A DNA stretch of 64,000 nucleotides from NCBI GenBank assembly GCA_000372225.1, contig AQTY01000004.1:39367-103366 (forward strand), read 5' to 3'. Positions within the stretch are counted from its first letter, which is position 1; each line of letters begins with the position of its first letter. The stretch is from Candidatus Nitromaritima sp. SCGC AAA288-L16. Its GTDB lineage: Bacteria; Nitrospinota; Nitrospinia; Nitrospinales; VA-1. Of the stretch, positions 36,342-44,913 are shown in pieces. The notes beneath the pieces are model-generated. The model was given only the letters and a program-made list of their open reading frames with translations, was not told the DNA's origin and did no database searches. The position numbers were made by a program, and so were the translations under genes.

Positions 36342-36578
36342 TTACCCAAAGTTTCGCATTATGCCAATTGAAAAATTTTTTAAAACAGCATGACTATCAG
36401 CGTGCGACCACATTAAACCGGCATAGGGATTAGTAATCGTCCCGTCTCCATTATCTTGTAAATTTAAACGATATTTAAGTGGAGGCGGAGCTTTATAGGC
36501 TTCCGCCGCAAAGCGGTTTTCGTAAACATAAGGACTAAATAATTTTTTTTCCGCGCACTGGCAATTCCATGTATTGAT
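36342..36578 (-). pseudogene. Remnant of a DUF1566 (Lcl-like) domain gene
   Basis: A 79-codon open frame without a usable start reads AEAYKAPPPLKYRLNL, then DNGDGTITNPYAGLMWS, the typical opening of DUF1566 domains. It ends at a stop 22 codons later, where a full domain would continue for about 100 residues. Upstream the frame is closed by a TGA. It is most simply a decayed gene fragment. Apart from this, the 36225-36654 gap holds nothing I can name. Confidence 0.5.
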
Positions 36579-36654
36579 TCAAATAATCCAGAAACACCTA
36601 GAATTTATCCCCTTAACGCCAGTCACTCCTCTTCTCAGAATTTAAATATAACTC

Positions 36655-36954
36655 TTAAAGGGTGTATATTTTTAAATCAGTATTAATAGTTAATTGACAA
36701 GCCAATCGTAAATTTGGATCCTTGGACAATTTCTTTTTCAATTTCTTCTTCTCAACTTCATTTGGAGGCTCAAGTTCTTCAGCTTCAATTCTAACTAAAC
36801 ACGTTCCACACATACCTTGGCCTCTACAATTAAATAATTTTTTAAAAATATTAGAATAAATACCTACTTCACCATCAATTGAAGCTTTACGAAGATTCGC
36901 ACCAGTATCCACATTTATCTTTTTATTTTCGTTCACAAAAAACAATTCCGGCAT
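36655..36954 (-). CDS. 2Fe-2S ferredoxin
   Basis: The cluster ligands are C43-x5-C49-x2-C52 with the fourth at C86, the adrenodoxin/Isc-type spacing rather than the plant CX4CX2C. The N-terminal strand, a Lys-rich helix (69-80) and the QLTI ending complete the beta-grasp fold in 99 residues. It would be a soluble electron carrier. The partner is unknown; the nearby DUF3445 oxidase and radical SAM enzymes are possible users. Confidence 0.9.
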   Translation of the reverse strand: MPELFFVNENKKINVDTGANLRKASIDGEVGIYSNIFKKLFNCRGQGMCGTCLVRIEAEELEPPNEVEKKKLKKKLSKDPNLRLACQLTINTDLKIYTL

Positions 36955-37080
36955 TGCGACATCTCCTGTATTAACAATTAGTTTAAAACAATTTTAAATC
37001 CAATTGATATTTTATATAAATAATTTATTATAAGGCTTATATACAAACCTAATACGCTGACTTATCAGGATTATTTGCAA

Positions 37081-37257
37081 ATGACCATACTCTCAAACAA
37101 AAAAAACAAACCAATTAACGTTAATAGCAGGGCTTCCAAAAATGCACAAATAAAATCCCGTCAGAGTGTAAAGAAAACAAATAACCCGAAAAATAAAGCA
37201 TCGTCCGAAGAGTTGCTGGAATTGACTCGAACATGGGACGAAGATCTCTGCGAATAA
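37081..37257 (+). CDS. Small basic protein (58 residues), unknown
   Basis: The product is rich in Lys, Asn and Ser with a short acidic tail (EELLELTRTWDEDLCE) and lacks membrane segments. The start at 37081 is an ATG; an in-frame TTG lies two codons earlier. No family is recognised. It is followed nine bases later by a tiny membrane peptide frame. Confidence 0.4.
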   Translation: MTILSNKKNKPINVNSRASKNAQIKSRQSVKKTNNPKNKASSEELLELTRTWDEDLCE

Positions 37258-37265
37258 ATTTTATC

Positions 37266-37349
37266 ATGTTTCAGAACTGGGAAACATTTTTATACTTGAT
37301 TGTAGCTTTGGCGATTGTGGTTCCATTGCTTCTTAAAAAGTTCTATTAA
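37266..37349 (+). CDS. Possible 27-residue membrane peptide
   Basis: The frame MFQNWETFLYLIVALAIVV plus PLLLKKFY forms one helix with a basic-aromatic end, similar to the peptides at 33134-33770. It begins just after the 58-residue gene. Its shortness makes it uncertain. Confidence 0.4.
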   Translation: MFQNWETFLYLIVALAIVVPLLLKKFY

Positions 37350-37421
37350 TCCAATTTCCATCTAGAGCTATTTTCACCCTTCTATATTCCCTATACTATT
37401 TAAATTTTTACCCGATAAATT

Positions 37422-37820
37422 ATGAAATTAGATGGTGTACATCACATTGGAGTGAATGTTTTAGACATGGACCGGGCTGAGAATTTTTACACCGATGTGC
37501 TTGGCTTTTGGGTGGCAAAAAGATACGAGGAAGAAATCCGCCACCTGATGCTAGACACGGGAAGTGTGATTCTGCACCTCTTTGAAAGCCCTGGTCTACA
37601 TATGGAAAATGCTATTGATTGTCTGAGTGAACAAGGCTACGCCCATATTGCTTTTGGTACAAATAGAGAAAATTTTCCAGAAATTATTGACGAATTAAAA
37701 AATAAAAATATTGTTTTTCGTGGCCCACTCATTTTAGGTCAAGGTGAATCCGTTCACTTTAAGGATCCAGACGGCAATCATCTTGAAATACGCTGTCCTG
37801 TAAAACAAAATAGTAAATAA
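37422..37820 (+). CDS. VOC-family (glyoxalase/dioxygenase fold) protein
   Basis: Paired beta-alpha-beta-beta-beta modules are visible: VHHIGVNVLDMDRAENFYTDVLGF at the start and VHFKDPDGNHLEIRCP at the end. The metal ligands are probably one His of HH (7-8), H73-region His in YAHIAF and the Glu in HLEIRC. The family includes glyoxalase I, fosfomycin-resistance proteins and extradiol dioxygenases; the substrate is unknown. It stands alone on the plus strand. Confidence 0.85.
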   Translation: MKLDGVHHIGVNVLDMDRAENFYTDVLGFWVAKRYEEEIRHLMLDTGSVILHLFESPGLHMENAIDCLSEQGYAHIAFGTNRENFPEIIDELKNKNIVFRGPLILGQGESVHFKDPDGNHLEIRCPVKQNSK

Positions 37821-37866
37821 AACGACCGTTTACCGCAATGACACATAATTAAGCGTGGGCTTAGAG

Positions 37867-38352
37867 TTAGTATTTTATTCGTGGTATCCAGCGAGGAACA
37901 TTTCTTTTGTATTCACAGTAAGATTCTCCAAACCTACTTTCCAAATCCCCTTCCTCCCATAGTGTGACAAAAAGAATGCTTGCGATGAAAAAGATTAAAA
38001 ACCATATCAATATCCCAATGGACATAAATAAACTTGCCTCTCCAATCAGAACACACCAAACCCCTATCATCATAGGATTACGCACATATCTGTATATCCC
38101 AATTGCTACTAAGATCTTTGGCGGTGAGTAAGGTGCTGGTGTTCCTTTTCCATAATCGGTGAACAAAGAAGCCGTTATCCAAATAATATATAAGCCCACC
38201 ATGATTAAAATTCCTCCTGAAGCTATTAATATCGTTATAAATTGATACGATTCGAGCTTTCCAGAAAACCACAGAATCAGCGCAGGGATAACTCCCATCA
38301 CATTAAGTGGAAATAAAATAACAGCTTTAATTAATGTTGGTGATAAGGTCAC
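37867..38352 (-). CDS. Isoprenylcysteine/phospholipid methyltransferase-like membrane protein
   Basis: Four or so hydrophobic helices in 161 residues end in a motif typical of the ICMT/PEMT-like family: GIYRYVRNPMMIGVW, then a glutamate-rich end (LWEEGDLESRFGESYCEYK) with the conserved E-x-x-L-x-x-x-F-G pattern. These enzymes methylate membrane-embedded substrates with SAM. The natural substrate is unknown. It converges with the VOC gene. Confidence 0.82.
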   Translation of the reverse strand: MTLSPTLIKAVILFPLNVMGVIPALILWFSGKLESYQFITILIASGGILIMVGLYIIWITASLFTDYGKGTPAPYSPPKILVAIGIYRYVRNPMMIGVWCVLIGEASLFMSIGILIWFLIFFIASILFVTLWEEGDLESRFGESYCEYKRNVPRWIPRIKY

Positions 38353-38577
38353 AAATATTGAGTATTTCTTAACTAATGTTTAGCCAAGTAGCCAAAGGAT
38401 TTACAGGATTATATCTAAAAAATGAAAAGTTTGTTCCGACCGTTACCAAGATTTATAACAGGTGGGAGGGGTGAAAGAATTAATTTTTTATTGTTAGAGA
38501 GTTTACGTTGGTCATATACTATCTAACATGAATTAGATTCTATTGATTCTCTCCATGCGACTTTCCTCACTCTTATC

Positions 38578-40773
38578 ATGAAAATTTCACCAAAATATTT
38601 CCCTGCGCTACTTCTGATTTTGGCATGCTTTATTCGCCTAGTTTATTTTTATCAGTTTCAAGGAAACCCATTTTCCGGTCACCTTCCGGAACTCTGGGAT
38701 CAAACGCTTTACCATAAAGGAGCTCAAGCATTTATTGAAGGGGATCCTTTTGCCCGTGCCCCAGGAGAACCCAACCAACAGTCACCGTTTTACCAATATT
38801 TCCTGGGGATGGTTTATTTTTTTTTCGGGGTGGAGTTAACAGCGGCTTGGATCGTCCAGCTTATCCTTGGTGTTGTTTCAACTTTTCTGGTTTATGCGAT
38901 CGCCATGCGTTATATCAATCAAGGACCTGCTTTCATGGCAGCCGTTATGTTCACATTTTACGGAGGCAATTGGTTTTATGAATGTACGCTTTACCGTGCC
39001 TCCTTAGTCACACTACTCATCCTCTCAACCTGCTTACTTCTCCTGCGTTTTGCGGAGCGACCCTCTATCGTGCTTCTAATCGGAAGCGCCCTATCTCTTT
39101 CGTTTCTCACTCAGGCACGCACCAATTTACTTCTCTTTGTCCCATTTGCTCTGGCATATCTTTGGAGGAAAGTGTTTTCTCTTAGCAGTACGGGAAAGAA
39201 ATGGTTAGCAGGATACCTAGTGATATTTTTTTTGGCATCCCTCCCCCTTCTTTTCTGGGTGAAACAGATCCATGGCAATTGGGGACTATATGATCAAACC
39301 GGAGGAGAGAACCTCTACTTGGCTAATTCCCCCGATTATTCTGTCCGGAGTGTTGTACACGATAAAGCATACCGAAGTTTACTGGAGAGTGAACGCTTAG
39401 GCACACTACCAGCTCTCCGATTAATTTTAAAAGATGTTACTGAACGTCCGCTTGATGTCACCAAAGTATACTTAAAGAAAATATATTATTACTTCAACAA
39501 TTATGAAGTCCCCACAACTCACAATTATTATCTTTCTTCTGAACTTTCTCCCGTTTTAAAATGGGGCTCAATTCCATTTGGAGTGATTGCTGCTTTAGGG
39601 ATCATTGGTTTCTTCTGGTCTTGGAAACATTTGAAACGATTGACTTTGTTACATGCTTTCTTTTTGGGTAATCTGCTTGCATACCTTCCTTTCTTTATAT
39701 TTTCCCGCTATAGGCTATCGATGGTCCCTTTTCTGTGCATATTCTCAGCATTCAGTCTTCAGATGATTTTTCAACGCTTCAGGGAAAATGACCTACGTTC
39801 GCTCTCATTAATAATGATGTCTGTGCTTACTCTCGGTTGGTTTTTAAAAACCGCTCCGCTTCCTGGGGGGGAAATTCGTATCCTTGATTACATCAATCTC
39901 AGCTCAGCTTATTTGAATAATCATAAAGCTGACGACGACGGCAGAGCTTACAGTTATCTGGAAAGATCTTGGGAGTTATCTCGGTCTCTGCCTGCTGATT
40001 TACGTAAATCAAAAATTATCCGTAAGGCCTTGTCCCATTTCTATCTTAAAGAATCCAACTCTTTCCGGCATCAGGGGGACTTAGCCCATGAAGAGATTGC
40101 TCTGAGAAGAGCAATGTTTTTTGATTTTCCCTCTTCACCACTCCATGAGCGCTATTCCCGCAATCTCATTAAAAAAGGCGAATCAAAAAAAGCACTGCTA
40201 GAGGCTTTAATAGCATTAACTCTTAATCCAAACTCCTTTGATCTAAATCTACTAGCGGGAAAAATTTATATTACTGAGCGGTCTCATCCTTTATGGGGAC
40301 TTTATCATTTTCTCCAGGCACAGAACATTTCCGAACTCGTCCCCTTATCTCTGAAAAATGCGATTCAAAACCTTCTGGAGGTTCAGAAACTCAATTCTAT
40401 ACCTTTCGACCCGAAAAAATTGTCTTCACAAGTCCGAGAACTATTGACTGGGAAAATTCTTTCACCAAAAAGTTTTCCAACAAACCCATCCCTACCAGTA
40501 GAATCTTCTAACTGGACGAGTGAAGAATTGTATAATTATCGGCTTGGACTTCATCAACACTTACTATTCGAACATGGGGTTAATCCAGCTTTTATTTATT
40601 ATCAGTTGGGGATTCTGGAATGGAACTTTTTTAAAAATAATTATTCAGCTTTTTATTATCTTGAAAAAGCCTGGGATCATGGTTTACAAAATCAGCAACT
40701 GGCAACTTTGTTAAATGACCTTACAGAAAAATTAGACACCCGCAGTATTTCTGAAATAAACAAAAGTAATTAG
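38578..40773 (+). CDS. GT-C membrane glycosyltransferase with a helical-repeat C-terminus
   Basis: The N-terminal half (about 1-420) is a multi-helix PMT/ArnT-like module with the loop LWDQTLYHKGAQAFIEGDPF and NQQSPFYQYFLG after helix 1, equivalent to the acceptor-binding loop of GT39-like enzymes. Residues about 450-730 are soluble and helical with TPR-like units (LLEALIALTLNPNSFDLNLLAGKIY). It would transfer a sugar from a polyprenyl-phosphate donor. It appears to be a related but distinct combination to the TPR-bearing enzyme at 44914. Confidence 0.75.
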   Translation: MKISPKYFPALLLILACFIRLVYFYQFQGNPFSGHLPELWDQTLYHKGAQAFIEGDPFARAPGEPNQQSPFYQYFLGMVYFFFGVELTAAWIVQLILGVVSTFLVYAIAMRYINQGPAFMAAVMFTFYGGNWFYECTLYRASLVTLLILSTCLLLLRFAERPSIVLLIGSALSLSFLTQARTNLLLFVPFALAYLWRKVFSLSSTGKKWLAGYLVIFFLASLPLLFWVKQIHGNWGLYDQTGGENLYLANSPDYSVRSVVHDKAYRSLLESERLGTLPALRLILKDVTERPLDVTKVYLKKIYYYFNNYEVPTTHNYYLSSELSPVLKWGSIPFGVIAALGIIGFFWSWKHLKRLTLLHAFFLGNLLAYLPFFIFSRYRLSMVPFLCIFSAFSLQMIFQRFRENDLRSLSLIMMSVLTLGWFLKTAPLPGGEIRILDYINLSSAYLNNHKADDDGRAYSYLERSWELSRSLPADLRKSKIIRKALSHFYLKESNSFRHQGDLAHEEIALRRAMFFDFPSSPLHERYSRNLIKKGESKKALLEALIALTLNPNSFDLNLLAGKIYITERSHPLWGLYHFLQAQNISELVPLSLKNAIQNLLEVQKLNSIPFDPKKLSSQVRELLTGKILSPKSFPTNPSLPVESSNWTSEELYNYRLGLHQHLLFEHGVNPAFIYYQLGILEWNFFKNNYSAFYYLEKAWDHGLQNQQLATLLNDLTEKLDTRSISEINKSN

Positions 40774-40859
40774 AAAATATTTTTTTATTTGTACCCCCTC
40801 GCAAACAAATAGTGCTCCAGAAGATGGAACGCCCGCGTGTACTCCACATATTTTTGCAA

Positions 40860-40873
40860 TCTTGCTAGCAAGA
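40860..40873. repeat. Perfect 14-bp palindrome between genes
   Basis: The sequence TCTTGCTAGCAAGA is an exact inverted repeat with no spacer. It lies 82 bases upstream of the end of the next minus-strand gene and has no T tract, so it is not a standard terminator. It may be a protein-binding site or chance. Confidence 0.35.
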
Positions 40874-40955
40874 ATTAAATAATATTATTTAACTAATAGT
40901 AACTTGGTATTCATACGCCCTAACTCTTTTTGTGAAAGGATGGGATTCCCAAGAG

Positions 40956-41672
40956 TCATATACTAAACATTTTTTTGACTTCTTTGCTCATTTTCTCTCT
41001 AATTTTATAAAGTTTTCTAGAATGCTCCATGATAGAAGAAGCACTTAACTCACTGCCTCCCCAAGTAATTTCTATTTCCCGAATTGAGTTAATTTCTACT
41101 TTGCTTATTTTTTTATAGTTGAAAGATCCTCCAGAAACCAACGCTATGAATGTTCCATAATGTGCAAGAAGAACTCTTAAATGATCTGAAAACGGTTCAT
41201 CTAGCTCGCTAACTACCTCCAGTATTAAATACTGGCGGCCCTCATCATCAACATCAAATTGTCTATGATCAATATCCAATTCTTCAGCTTTAATTAATTG
41301 TATCAGCTTTTCCCAACTCATTTTTTCAAGTTTTTGAGACTTATATTTAGCTAGGGTCGTTGCAAACTCATACTGTTCTTTCAGTTTACTCATTATTTCT
41401 AACCTATCCGAGGTCATATCAACTAGACCATCAATTGCTTCTTTCAACTTCATACTTAGCTGAGTTTCTTGGTTTTCATCCAACTCCTCATTTTTATTCG
41501 TATAAAAAAGTGAACCCCAACTTGTTAGAAGCAAACTGATCTCTTTAGCTTGCTCTTTTTCTTTCTGATCAAAATTTTGGTCTGCTCCACCAATATAATG
41601 GGCTGTTAATGCCAAAGACTTTATTACACAATCCAATCTTTGTTCATTGAGTGACTTATCCTTCTTAAACAT
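40956..41672 (-). CDS. Soluble helical protein, unknown (possibly TerB-like N-terminus)
   Basis: Residues 10-115 are charged helices with LALTAHYIGGADQNFDQKEKEQAKEI, vaguely like the TerB/tellurite-resistance fold. The C-terminal half has alternating strands (RQYLILEVVSELDEP, FNYKKISKVEINSIREIEITWGG). It has no signal or membrane segment. I do not recognise it. It lies downstream of tRNA-Thr on the same strand. Confidence 0.5.
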   Translation of the reverse strand: MFKKDKSLNEQRLDCVIKSLALTAHYIGGADQNFDQKEKEQAKEISLLLTSWGSLFYTNKNEELDENQETQLSMKLKEAIDGLVDMTSDRLEIMSKLKEQYEFATTLAKYKSQKLEKMSWEKLIQLIKAEELDIDHRQFDVDDEGRQYLILEVVSELDEPFSDHLRVLLAHYGTFIALVSGGSFNYKKISKVEINSIREIEITWGGSELSASSIMEHSRKLYKIREKMSKEVKKMFSI

Positions 41673-41758
41673 TTTATTTTTCCTTTTGTTTGTGAGTACA
41701 TTACGAGCACATAAACAAGATCGGCCATGAGAACAACCTCATAACTTATTGTATTATG

Positions 41759-41833
<75 letters not shown>

Positions 41834-42037
41834 TTCACATATTTTTTCATTGGTTGTGGATGATATCCTCTTCCCGTTATACAAATCAATAGTATAGTTT
41901 TATTCTATCAAATTTCCAAGACGGCTCGATCATACTGCCATTGGATCAACTTCGCGGTTCTTTTCTTTTTTTAAAATATTTATCTAGACTGTTCATAAGT
42001 GATACTGTGCGGTATTAAATATTAATTGGACACAGTT

Positions 42038-42255
42038 ATGAGATATAAACGGCCCCGCAATGCGGGTGGATGGGGAGCAATCCTCTATTCAGTTCTAAAA
42101 TCATTAAAAGTGGGTGGGCCATCTCTTCTGAATTTTTTCAACAAAATAATATCGACGCACTAAGTACTTGGAGTTCTTTCAAATTGGAACGTGCGGGTCG
42201 ACTCGTCAACCCGATGTTATGCGAACCCGAAAGCTCGTTTTGCAAGGTAGGGTAT
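42038..42255 (+). pseudogene. Decayed N-terminus of a YdeP/FdhF-type molybdopterin oxidoreductase
   Basis: From the ATG at 42038 one frame reads YKRPRNAGGWGAILYSVLKSL, matching the opening of the YdeP-type family (AAGGWGA..SV). About 80 bases later the match continues in another frame: SEFFQQNNIDAL, then TWSSFKLERAGRLVNP, corresponding to the conserved SFF....LTWGDHELEAAGRLTQP segment. The intervening cysteine cluster region (FDCPGCAWPDP) is missing and the homology stops near 42255. This is a frameshifted, internally deleted and truncated remnant. The comparison is from memory of E. coli YdeP. Confidence 0.65.
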
Positions 42256-42264
42256 AGTTTCTGT

Positions 42265-43065
42265 TCAAGCATACTCCCGTGATGACCAGGCCATGCTGCG
42301 GTTGGATCCGCCCGCACTTCCTTTCCGCGTCACCAGTATGACCCCAAACGCATCTGTTAACGGGAACCAGCTGATGGCTTCATCAACTATCGCTTGCGGA
42401 CTACCCCCTTTTTCAATCAATTTATAAGTACGATAGGCCGTTATTTTCATCATGATAGATTCTCCATCGCCTGTTGCAGCAACCGCCCCATCGGACCCAG
42501 CATAAAGTCCGCTTCCTATAATGGGAACATCGCCCACGCGACCGTAATGGGCTCCTGCCATTCCACCGGTACTGAGTGCCGCTACAAATGTAGTGCCATC
42601 GAAAGCCACACATCCAACGGTATCTGTTGTAGGCGATGTTGAAAAATCTTTTCCACTACCTGGAACGGTTTGAAGTTGAGTCGGCTCTAGACCCTGATCG
42701 CCGGCAAACTTGGCCGCACCATCCCCCGCCAATATTTGATACTTCGTCTCGCTCACTGCCTTAGCTGCTTGGATAGGATTTTTGAATCCTTCCATTGCAG
42801 CAACCGCACCGAATCGACCTTCGCTATCCATTACCGCTGCATCGTGCTCTACTTTTCCATTTTCACGCGCATGGGATCCTTTTCCTGCGTTGTAACGTCC
42901 ATCGTCCTCTAAAACAACTACTGCCTGCGCGACGGCATGCAGCAAGCCCGAATTATTTTGATTTGCTTCATAACAGGCCTGAACTGCTTTTTCTGTGCCG
43001 TCGGAATGTTCATTACTTGAACCAGCCCCTCCATGGGCAATAACGCTAAGTTTTTTGGTTTTCAT
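42265..43065 (-). CDS. Isoaspartyl peptidase / plant-type L-asparaginase
   Basis: This N-terminal nucleophile hydrolase shows IAHGGAG at the start, GRYNAGKGSHA and HDAAVMDS, then the autocleavage site at D148-T149-V-G, with T149 becoming the catalytic nucleophile. STGGM and GRVGDVPIIGSGLYA follow. It would hydrolyse isoaspartyl peptides or asparagine. The length of 266 is short for the family (about 300), lacking part of the C-terminal beta-strand region. It seems to be a single gene, with its end abutting the pseudogene at 42255. Confidence 0.92.
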   Translation of the reverse strand: MKTKKLSVIAHGGAGSSNEHSDGTEKAVQACYEANQNNSGLLHAVAQAVVVLEDDGRYNAGKGSHARENGKVEHDAAVMDSEGRFGAVAAMEGFKNPIQAAKAVSETKYQILAGDGAAKFAGDQGLEPTQLQTVPGSGKDFSTSPTTDTVGCVAFDGTTFVAALSTGGMAGAHYGRVGDVPIIGSGLYAGSDGAVAATGDGESIMMKITAYRTYKLIEKGGSPQAIVDEAISWFPLTDAFGVILVTRKGSAGGSNRSMAWSSREYA

Positions 43066-43201
43066 TTATTGGATCCTATTCAAAATTTATACTAGTTTCT
43101 CACCTATTTTTGCACGTCTCAATGGTAAAAATTCGGCCCTAATGCGGTTAGTTGTAGGATATAAGTAAATGAGGTATGCTTTTCCTAACAACTAATAAAT
43201 T

Positions 43202-43582
43202 ATGGTTAAATTTTGTCTACAGTGTAAAAACACATTTTGGGGCGGTCAGTTTTGTCCGAAATGTGAAGGGGAAATTCTCCTTCTGGATATGGCACAGGAA
43301 GAAAATAGAAAATACCTTCCCGAGCTTAATGTAGATGTACGCCCTAAGTATTTCGCACGCAGCTCGATGCTCCTGACCTGCTTCGGATTTATCATGGCTC
43401 TTCCGCTGGGAGCGTTTGTATTTTTAAGCGGCCTATCAAACTCAGGCAATGTCAAATTGTGGGCATCGATGGGAATTATAACTATTATCGGAATCTCTTG
43501 GGGGTCTTGGGTTGCATCAAAGAAAATTTTTGATAAACAAATGGAATCCGTGGATAACAAAAAAGAACTTCAATTAGACTAA
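43202..43582 (+). CDS. Zinc-ribbon membrane protein, unknown
   Basis: A zinc ribbon C5-x2-C8...C18-x2-C21 opens the protein, followed by a charged linker and two hydrophobic helices (about 54-78 and 86-106). The ribbon would be cytoplasmic. No named family is recognised. It converges with purD. Confidence 0.65.
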   Translation: MVKFCLQCKNTFWGGQFCPKCEGEILLLDMAQEENRKYLPELNVDVRPKYFARSSMLLTCFGFIMALPLGAFVFLSGLSNSGNVKLWASMGIITIIGISWGSWVASKKIFDKQMESVDNKKELQLD

Positions 43583-43615
43583 TCCGCATCTAGTTAAAAA
43601 AACCATTCACAAAAT

Positions 43616-44875
43616 TTATTTAGCCTTATTGCCAATGTCTTTCCTGTAATGGATCCCGTCCCATTTAATTTTGTCTACTGCGGAATAAGCATTCTTGATT
43701 GCCTGGTTAATATCTGAACCTATTGCCGTTACTCCCAAGACACGTCCACCATCGGTTAAGACCTTTCCATTCTCTAGCTTTGTTCCCGCGTGAAAAACTA
43801 CAGCTTGTTGATTTTCACCTAAATTCAAACCAGTGATTTCTTTTCCCTTGTCATACGAGTCAGGGTAACCCTTTGCTGCCATCACCACGCAAACGGTTGG
43901 TTCCTGTTTCCATTGCAAGGTTTGTGTGGAGAGGATACCGTCAATGCATGCTTCGAATATTGGTACAATATCGTTTTTAATCCGCATCATAATCGGTTGG
44001 GTTTCAGGATCGCCAAACCTTGCGTTGAATTCCAAAACCTTCGGCCCAGATTCGGTCAACATTAATCCTGCGTATAGTATCCCTCTATAAAATCTACTTT
44101 CCTTAGCCATCGCGCGTACGGTAGGAATCATTATTTCATCGATCACTTGCTGTTTTAATTCGTCTGTAAATACAGGAGCTGGCGAGTAAGCACCCATACC
44201 ACCTGTGTTAGGTCCCTTGTCTCCATCGAACGCCGCCTTATGATCTTGCGCCGAATCGAGAGGTAAAACCGTTTTGCCATCAGTAAATGCCAAAAGTGAA
44301 ACTTCTTGCCCCGTGAGAAACTCTTCGATCACCACTTGGTTCCCTGCATTGCCAAAAGCTTTTTCCTGCATGATCGATTGAACCGCAGAACGAGCTTCCT
44401 CACCATTGCTACACAAAATAACTCCTTTTCCAGCAGCGAGACCGCTTGCCTTAACTACCACTGGTTCGTCTTCCTTGGTAAAAAGTTTTACCTGATCCAG
44501 AGAATCAAAGGATTCATATCTTGCAGTAGGGATCCCATATTTTTTCATGAGGTCTTTACAGAAAACCTTGCTCCCCTCTATTTCAGCAGCTCTTTGAGAA
44601 GGACCAAATACACGCAATCCACTCTCTTCAAAGCTGTCAACAATTCCTTTTACCAGCGGCTGTTCAGGCCCCACAACCGTAAGGCCGATTCCAGTTACCG
44701 TGGCAAATTGGAGTAATGCGTTAACATTATCAGCAGGGATTTCAATATTTTCTGCCACACTCGCAGTACCAGCATTACCTGGCGCGCAATATACTTTCTT
44801 TACTAGTGGACTTTTCGCAATTTTCCATGCTAGCGCGTGCTCGCGACCACCGCCACCTACAACTAAAACTCTCAT
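43616..44875 (-). CDS. purD: Phosphoribosylamine-glycine ligase
   Basis: PurD makes glycinamide ribonucleotide, the second step of purine synthesis. Blocks include VLVVGGGGREHALAWK, the ATP-grasp loop VVVKASGLAAGKGVI, PNTGGMGAYSPAP and LEFNARFGDPETQ. The length of 419 is standard. The start is 39 bases after the stop of the TPR-glycosyltransferase gene upstream of it on the same strand (44914). It is a second purine gene in the window, distant from purM. Confidence 0.96.
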   Translation of the reverse strand: MRVLVVGGGGREHALAWKIAKSPLVKKVYCAPGNAGTASVAENIEIPADNVNALLQFATVTGIGLTVVGPEQPLVKGIVDSFEESGLRVFGPSQRAAEIEGSKVFCKDLMKKYGIPTARYESFDSLDQVKLFTKEDEPVVVKASGLAAGKGVILCSNGEEARSAVQSIMQEKAFGNAGNQVVIEEFLTGQEVSLLAFTDGKTVLPLDSAQDHKAAFDGDKGPNTGGMGAYSPAPVFTDELKQQVIDEIMIPTVRAMAKESRFYRGILYAGLMLTESGPKVLEFNARFGDPETQPIMMRIKNDIVPIFEACIDGILSTQTLQWKQEPTVCVVMAAKGYPDSYDKGKEITGLNLGENQQAVVFHAGTKLENGKVLTDGGRVLGVTAIGSDINQAIKNAYSAVDKIKWDGIHYRKDIGNKAK

Positions 44876-44913
44876 ATGTTTTCCTAAAGCTAAATTTGGT
44901 TCTACGATTGGTT

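Noticed and set aside
42070..42282. 70-codon frame taken as an intact small gene
   Set aside because: Half of it matches a conserved internal segment of YdeP-type oxidoreductases and the other half is in a different frame, so it is a remnant.
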